NCBI GenBank assembly: GCA_011109175.1
Contig: RDEW01000017.1
Coordinates: forward strand, 1,166,539-1,200,107
DNA: 33,569 bases
Reading direction: 5' to 3'
Origin: Dicyema japonicum
Lineage: Eukaryota > Dicyemida > Rhombozoa > Dicyemidae
Positions 29,402 to 33,569 of this stretch are shown here, piece by piece; position 1 is the stretch's first letter; the number at the start of each line of letters is the position of its first letter. The position numbers were made by a program, and so were the translations under genes. Below the pieces are notes generated by a model. That model did no database searches, was not told the origin of the DNA, and worked only from the letters and a program-made list of their open reading frames with translations.

Positions 29402-29866
29402 GAGTTAATACAACTCTCTTTGAAAGATTCCGAAACTGATCAAAACACTCCATGAAGACGAGGACGTTTATCTTCCCTACCCATAAAGAACACAGTAAAA
29501 CGAAGCACAAAATTAATAAAAACGAACCATACCCTCTTTCTAGAACACCAATTGGGGTGACCTTTATCAAAAACTCAAAAACAACACCAAACAGAACTGG
29601 ATCCTTCTCCACAAACTTACAGGTACAGCGACAGCTTGAATAACACCAAGTTCAACTTGAGAATGACATGCGCACAACATCTACGCTACGAGTTCCAGCA
29701 TCCCATTGAAGGTCCGTCTTACACGAACCTGGATCTGCTAAATCGTAACTAAAGCGGAGTTCAGCATGCATTTCAGCGGGGAGGTTCTCACAGAGATAAT
29801 CTTTGAGAAATTATTTTGAATAATTAACTCAAGGTTGTTCCGTTCACTCAAATCCTTGAAATCCAG
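29402..29866. other. Possible coding remnants, unassigned
   Basis: This part is less AT-rich than the sequence to its left. Plus-strand frames include 29452-29643 (63 codons) and, near 29639-29749, a frame with KFNLRMTCAQHLRYEFQHPI that ends in a TAA. Neither is recognised. A 73-codon minus-strand frame (29391-29612) overlaps the first and is likely its shadow. Confidence 0.35.
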
Positions 29867-30105
29867 TATAAAAAAGACACTCCTTGCGGCTAGGCTTGAC
29901 AAGTGACGCCGTCATCAGTGGAGATTCACTGCTGAACTGATAGTCAAAAGGACATACACACAAGAAAAAGAAAAAGCAAAGAAGTAAGAGCATTCCTTAG
30001 TTCCCCTTTTACGAATAGTTATAATAACTGTTCTTTACTTAAATAAAGTGTGTGTACTGCACGAGCGATACCCTAGGTATCTTACGTTTTATGGCAACGC
30101 GGGAG
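29867..30105 (+). mobile_element. Possible LTR end with primer-binding site
   Basis: In order: a TATAAAAAA box (29867-29875), a poly(A) signal AATAAA (30042-30047) 167 bases beyond the box, and TGGCAACGCGGGAG (30092-30105). The last resembles a tRNA primer-binding site beginning TGG, as found directly after the left LTR of Gypsy-like elements. The spacing suits a short LTR. The outer LTR boundary, a partner LTR and downstream gag were not found, so it could equally be a host promoter and terminator by chance. Confidence 0.25.
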
Positions 30106-30339
30106 TGCTTAATTATTATTATTGCGGCTAGTCACAATGGAAGCTTTATTTCTACATTCTACCTAACATAGTTTCACTAGTGATCGTGCTATTATTTTCC
30201 AAAGTGTCGTTAAAACATAAGTGGCCATTTTTTATTTGGATTTTATTTGAGGTTACCAATTTTTCTAAACTTTTCTCTATTAAAATAGCAAAAACTATGT
30301 TCATGCCTCAAATAATGCAAGTTTCCAAATAAAAAAGGG

Positions 30340-30605
30340 AGAAACCTTAGGTTTAGAGAAGAATCGGCTTGTGGAAAAATAACCCTAGGGATGACTTTAT
30401 TGTACCAAAATGAACCCACTAGTAGAAACATTGTATTTAAAGGGAAGGCCATGATGCTTACCACATGGGGAAAAAAACTTTAGGTTTAGAGAAGAATCGG
30501 CTTGTGAAAAAATAACCCAAGGGATGACTTTATTGTACCATAATGAACCCACTAGTAGGAACATTATATTTGAAGGGGAGACCATGATGCGTACCACATG
30601 GAGAA
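30340..30605. repeat. Direct tandem duplication, 2 x 133 bp, diverged
   Basis: TTAGGTTTAGAGAAGAATCG occurs at 30347 and again at 30480, a period of 133 bp. The two units (about 30340-30472 and 30473-30605) differ at roughly ten positions, more than the other duplications in the window, so this one is most likely a genuine old tandem duplication. The overlapping minus-strand frames across it reflect the repetition. Confidence 0.9.
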
Positions 30606-30662
30606 AAATGCAAATCATTTTAAAATACCGCTATGACGTGTGCTATAGGAGAAACATGCAAA

Positions 30663-30815
30663 TCATCGTTCCCATAGATCGGTCAGTCCCGACATTGTAG
30701 ACGAACGTTGTGCTAATTCATGACATTCAAATAGGTGATTTGTTATCAACACGTAGATGTTGCAAAAAGGACAGAGGATATCGTATGTTGGTAGAGAGAG
30801 GTGGTGCCCAGACTT
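30663..30815 (-). mobile_element. F2 Jockey-like LINE, C-terminal zinc-knuckle fragment
   Basis: One uninterrupted minus-strand frame reads SGHHLSLPTYDILCPFCN, then ITNHLFECHELAQRSSTMSG, then LTDLWER and a stop. It includes the Cys-x2-Cys...His...Cys set (CPFC, HLFEC) that ends Jockey-clade polyproteins, preceded by the GHHxSLPxYD seen at the end of the fragment at 15985-16512. It therefore bridges that fragment and those at 12015 and 32538 and shows all are one family. About 50 codons are preserved without a stop. The rest of the element is absent. Confidence 0.85.
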
Positions 30816-31368
30816 ATTTGTCTGTTATTATTATTATTATCCCCAGGATCACTGGGTCTAAGAAAATGAAATAAAAGTTATCATCTAACTAAGTCATCCC
30901 AGGCCGACAAAGGAGAGGACGAGTCTGTTGTGGTCGAGAGTCCTGAACAGCTTTTTTAATTGTATGTGGATCACGGTACATTCGAAGAAATACTACTTTA
31001 CCTGCGAGATCGAAAAAGTAGTACGTGTCTTGTGGATACTACAACGCGAGGAAGTACGGGTTGAATTACACATGTTGCGGGGGAGTTTTTTACCTCGGGT
31101 GTGTCCGAATTTCAAAATTGGCTGCGAGATCGCTTTACAAATAGTTCTGCGCATACTGTATGGATACCGACCTCGTTCGGTACCGTCATCCGGCTGAATT
31201 CAGTCATCCCTCTTATTCTTGACAAATCGAACCCTTTTTGTTACTTCTATCGGAGAGTCGGAAAGGTAAACGGATTCAACTGAGGATACCAAAGGCCGTT
31301 CGAATTCCCGCTGCTAGTTGCCTCACGTCATTAATTTATAAAGCCATCAGCACCAGCGACCAGGGCTC
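30816..31368. other. Short TTA microsatellite and unassigned sequence
   Basis: About five TTA units (near 30826-30841) are followed by less AT-rich sequence. Plus-strand frames at 30928-31197 and 31101-31283 have no motif; the second (MSEFQNWLRDRFTNSSAHTV) could be the N-terminal side of the F5 element that follows, but this cannot be shown. Confidence 0.4.
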
Positions 31369-32012
31369 TTGGATACGTCTACTGAGCTTCGCACCTATGA
31401 CCCTAGGAATTTCTGCATCAGTGCAAGCTCGCAAGGATCACTGGTCTCAAAAATCAAGAAGAATACTTCTGCCGTTTTGGCCACTTCAACGCAGCAAGAC
31501 TCAGGAATCGAGCCTGAGCAAGCACTTCGGCGTAAAAAGTTGTCTTCAGAAGCTGGGTGTCAACAGGAAGATTCTAAAACATTTCAAGAGAGAGTAAACC
31601 GAAAACTGATTTAAGGAGACGTTAGCGCAGCTGTAAGAGTAGTATCTTATGACGAATCACTGTTTAAGACGTGCCTGGAAGACTTGGATTTACTGAGAAG
31701 GAAGCTTTCTGCTCCACCACCGAACCAGCGGAACTTGACAATGCCAAAAGACCTCCCGGCATTTACTCTCACGGAATTCGAATTAGTGCGTGGAATAAAG
31801 TCTTTTGCTACCAGTTGCTTCGGATGTCTTGATAGACTGCGCCCAATCAATACAAAGGACTTAACCTTTAAAGCTACTGCTGAAGCTGGCCGTGCCTTGT
31901 TAACGTCTATCACTTTGTTGCTCACTTGAATAGTTAATGGTGATATCCCAAAATTTGCTAGAGATCTTCTTTTTTGTGGACATCTATTGGCATTCCGAAA
32001 AGGAGAAAGGTG
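31369..32012 (+). mobile_element. F5 LINE-type reverse transcriptase, N-terminal part
   Basis: One plus-strand frame runs from 31369 to about 32012 with only two internal stops (31612 and 31927). It reads GDVSAAVRVVSYDESLFKTC, LRRKLSAPPPNQRNLTMPKD, then FTLTEFELVRGIKSFATSCF, GCLDRLRPINTKDL, AEAGRALLTSITLLLT and NGDIPKFARDLLFCGHLLAF, then RKGER. This is the entry to a reverse transcriptase of the type with SSxGGxDGLRPxHxKDL...AGxxLLxxLTxxVN...GxIPxxxRxxLFGAxLxALxKKDGGIRPIAVG. The catalytic AFD and YADD regions are not present; the sequence changes at about 32012. The clade is not resolved. Confidence 0.78.
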
Positions 32013-32097
32013 TCCACCAAATTTTTCCCTGTTAAACTGCAGAGAAATCCGCTTCTTACTGTTCTCTTTTTTTAAAATCGCTTGGATAATGATTTCC

Positions 32098-32222
32098 AAA
32101 TTCAGCAACGAACTTCGGGAAACTGAATGGTGGTTCCAAAGGATTTCTCTGGCAGTTGTCAGGGAGAACAGCCATTTCATTCTATTAGTTGGATTATTTT
32201 GATTTTCTGTTTCGTAATAAAT
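32098..32222. repeat. Dispersed repeat, copy 2 (shared with 1775-1893)
   Basis: TTCCAAAGGATTTCTCTGGC at about 32134, followed by AGTTGTCAGGGAGAACAGCCA and ending near TTTCGTAATAAA, matches 1775-1893 in the same orientation. It starts soon after the F5 fragment breaks off, so it may be an unrelated insertion or an F5-associated piece. Confidence 0.75.
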
Positions 32223-32537
32223 TTTTTCCCAAAATAGAAAAGTTTGTTTTTTTTATAAAACACGTTTTATTTAACAATAAAAGTTTTTAAATTTAAGAAG
32301 TAAGTACATTCTTGTTAATTAATCCAAGGAAATTAACCCTATGCATAGAAAATGTTCATGGCTTCTCGTTCTTTTTTTATGATTGTGAGCGAGTCTCATT
32401 GTTTCGAGAATCGTAGTTTGATAATATATGCCAACAAGTGAGAAATTGATTCGTTTTTGATACGAATTTTAAGTTCGTCATTTTTAATTCAATCGGGTCT
32501 TTTATTTCCCTTTACGTATCAAACTAGGATGATTAGT

Positions 32538-32645
32538 TTGTTAGTTTAGTAACCCCAGCCTTACTAACTTGTAGGAGGCCAGAAGCTATTATGTAGGATG
32601 CAGCAGATCTTGGTCGCTCCCATAGATCGGTCAGTTCGTAATTCG
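32538..32645 (-). mobile_element. F2 Jockey-like LINE, extreme C-terminal fragment
   Basis: The minus strand has one open frame: ELTDLWERPRSAASYIIASG, then LLQVSKAGVTKLTN and a stop. The fragment at 12015-12352 has the same ending (LTNLW...TASYLIAAGLLQV), and the LTDLWER joins it to 30663-30815. It is the last 35 codons of the polyprotein. It lies directly before the second F5 fragment, in the opposite orientation. Confidence 0.75.
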
Positions 32646-32674
32646 AAGTTGTGCATAGAATAAATTCTATTGTT

Positions 32675-33020
32675 CCAGTAGCTTCGGAGGTCTGGACAAA
32701 CTGCGCCCAAGCATGTAAAGGACTTAACCTCCGAAGCTACTGCTGAGGCTGGCCGTGCCTTGCTAACGTCGTCATTTTGATGCTCACTCTAATAGTTAAT
32801 GATGATATTCTAAAAATTGAATAGAGATTTTCTTTTTTGTGGACATTTATTGGTATTTCGAAAAGGAGATGGAAGTGTCAGTCCAATTGCGATCGGTACA
32901 TACATTTAAAAGCTTGCTGCTAAAATCTCTGCCCGGAGAGTTTCCCTCAATATTGCTGAAGAGCTGTTTTTGACTCAACATGGGGTGGGAGTGACCGATC
33001 AACGGATTTTTCAAATATCA
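32675..33020 (+). mobile_element. F5 LINE-type reverse transcriptase, second fragment
   Basis: This overlaps the first F5 fragment in content (32675-32870 matches 31810-32010) and extends beyond it. After GGLDKLRP, a frame break, LTSEATAEAGRAL and several further breaks, it reads GDGSVSPIAIGTYI, a stop, then KLAAKISARRVSLNIAEELF and LTQHGVGVTD. These correspond to the family segments KKDGGIRPIAVGxxxRRLAAK...xxQLGVGVxGG. It thus confirms the family proposed for 31369-32012. The catalytic core is again missing, and the frame is more damaged than in the first fragment. Confidence 0.78.
32677..32741. repeat. Perfect 15-nt inverted repeat inside F5 fragment 2
   Basis: AGTAGCTTCGGAGGT (32677-32691) and ACCTCCGAAGCTACT (32727-32741) are exact reverse complements with a 35-nt loop. 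At the same places the first F5 fragment has AGTTGCTTCGGATGT and ACCTTTAAAGCTACT, which pair imperfectly. Confidence 0.85.
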
Positions 33021-33569
33021 GGCAGAAAATGACATTGGATTTCGACATTCTAATAGTTGCCTTTAGAATCAAAAATGACCTTAAAAGTGAATTAAATTGC
33101 CCTAAAAATTAAATTGTTGACTTAAAAGTTACTTAATATAAGGTTAATTTTATTTGTTAGATTAGAGTTAAGGTTAATTTTTATTTGTTAGATTAAAAAC
33201 TAAATTAAAATGATCTCTTGAATATTATTCAATTAATTTGACCTATGAGGACCATTCGTCAAAGCTTAACATCCTTTCGCATACAAATTCAATATTGCTA
33301 ATTCAAAGTTAATTCTTTCATACTTTTCTATCCTCATAATAATTCACGAATATTAAACCACTCATATCTGCTGAAACTTTATCGTTGACCTTAGCAAGGC
33401 TAGCCTAAAAAGAGTCTATTATATTACGGAACGATATATTTCTTAGGGTACCACCATCCAATGTCTATAGAATCCAATATACGCATGAACCGTGGAACGT
33501 ATTGTTTTGACTACGAAGATTTAGTTTTTCGTCCGATATGTGCTTGTGTGGGATCGAGGGAGCAACATC
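33021..33569. other. AT-rich end of window, no gene seen
   Basis: No open frame or element was recognised. A short direct repeat, AAGGTTAATTTTTATTTGTTAGATTA with small differences, occurs near 33140-33165 and 33171-33196. Confidence 0.5.

Noticed and set aside
31647-32180. 177-codon minus-strand open frame, the second longest in the window.
   Set aside because: Most of it is antisense to the F5 reverse transcriptase, which is supported by two overlapping copies. The minus-strand product shows no family motif.
1-33569. CRISPR arrays, rRNA genes, bacterial operons or ribosome binding sites.
   Set aside because: None seen. Direct repeats are two-copy or degenerate, and the content is that of an animal genome.

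Overview
This is an AT-rich stretch of animal (metazoan) DNA. It carries no recognisable intact host gene and is built largely from decayed transposable elements of types common in invertebrates: several non-LTR (LINE) families, scraps of Gypsy-type LTR polyprotein and a Tc1-like DNA transposon. An arthropod or other invertebrate is likely, but the sequence does not settle the species. Nearly every recognisable protein is broken by stops and frameshifts, so the window reads as an intergenic or heterochromatic repeat graveyard with some younger insertions.

The most notable element is a LINE family here called F1. Its best copy occupies 16836-19734 on the minus strand and is almost complete: a short leader, a virus-like 2A peptide (LLLLSGDIELNPGP), an APE-type (EEP) endonuclease, a linker, a reverse transcriptase with AFD and YADD motifs, a C-terminal region, and a 3' end with a TAAA-rich tail. 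A second copy at 24469-25540 (+) keeps the 2A peptide (GDIEQNPGP) and the endonuclease SDHNPI motif. A third at 11099-11750 (+) has a disrupted 2A. All three share the same 5' terminus (GTGGCG), with the ATG only about 8 nt inside it. Two 3'-part fragments lie at 9980-10313 (-) and 6724-6800 (-).

Other families: F2, a Jockey-like LINE represented only by C-terminal parts, at 12015-12352, 15985-16512, 30663-30815 and 32538-32645, all minus. F3, a 5'-truncated RTE-like insertion at 7379-7836 (-) with a 12-bp target-site duplication. F4, the C-terminal part of another LINE at 16545-16834 (-). F5, a reverse transcriptase of the KKDGGIRPIAVG type in two fragments at 31369-32012 and 32675-33020 (+). 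A Tc1-like transposase pseudogene lies at 12470-13115 (-), next to a Gypsy integrase zinc-finger-like fragment at 13265-13489 (-); a weaker Gypsy RNase H-like fragment is at 8660-8947 (-).

Two AT-rich tracts on the plus strand (22606-23830 and 28115-29165) look like decayed coding sequence of unknown origin. Many 120-160 bp segments are directly duplicated. Three such duplications flank a single N and look like unmerged contig ends; several others may be real tandem duplications or merged haplotypes.
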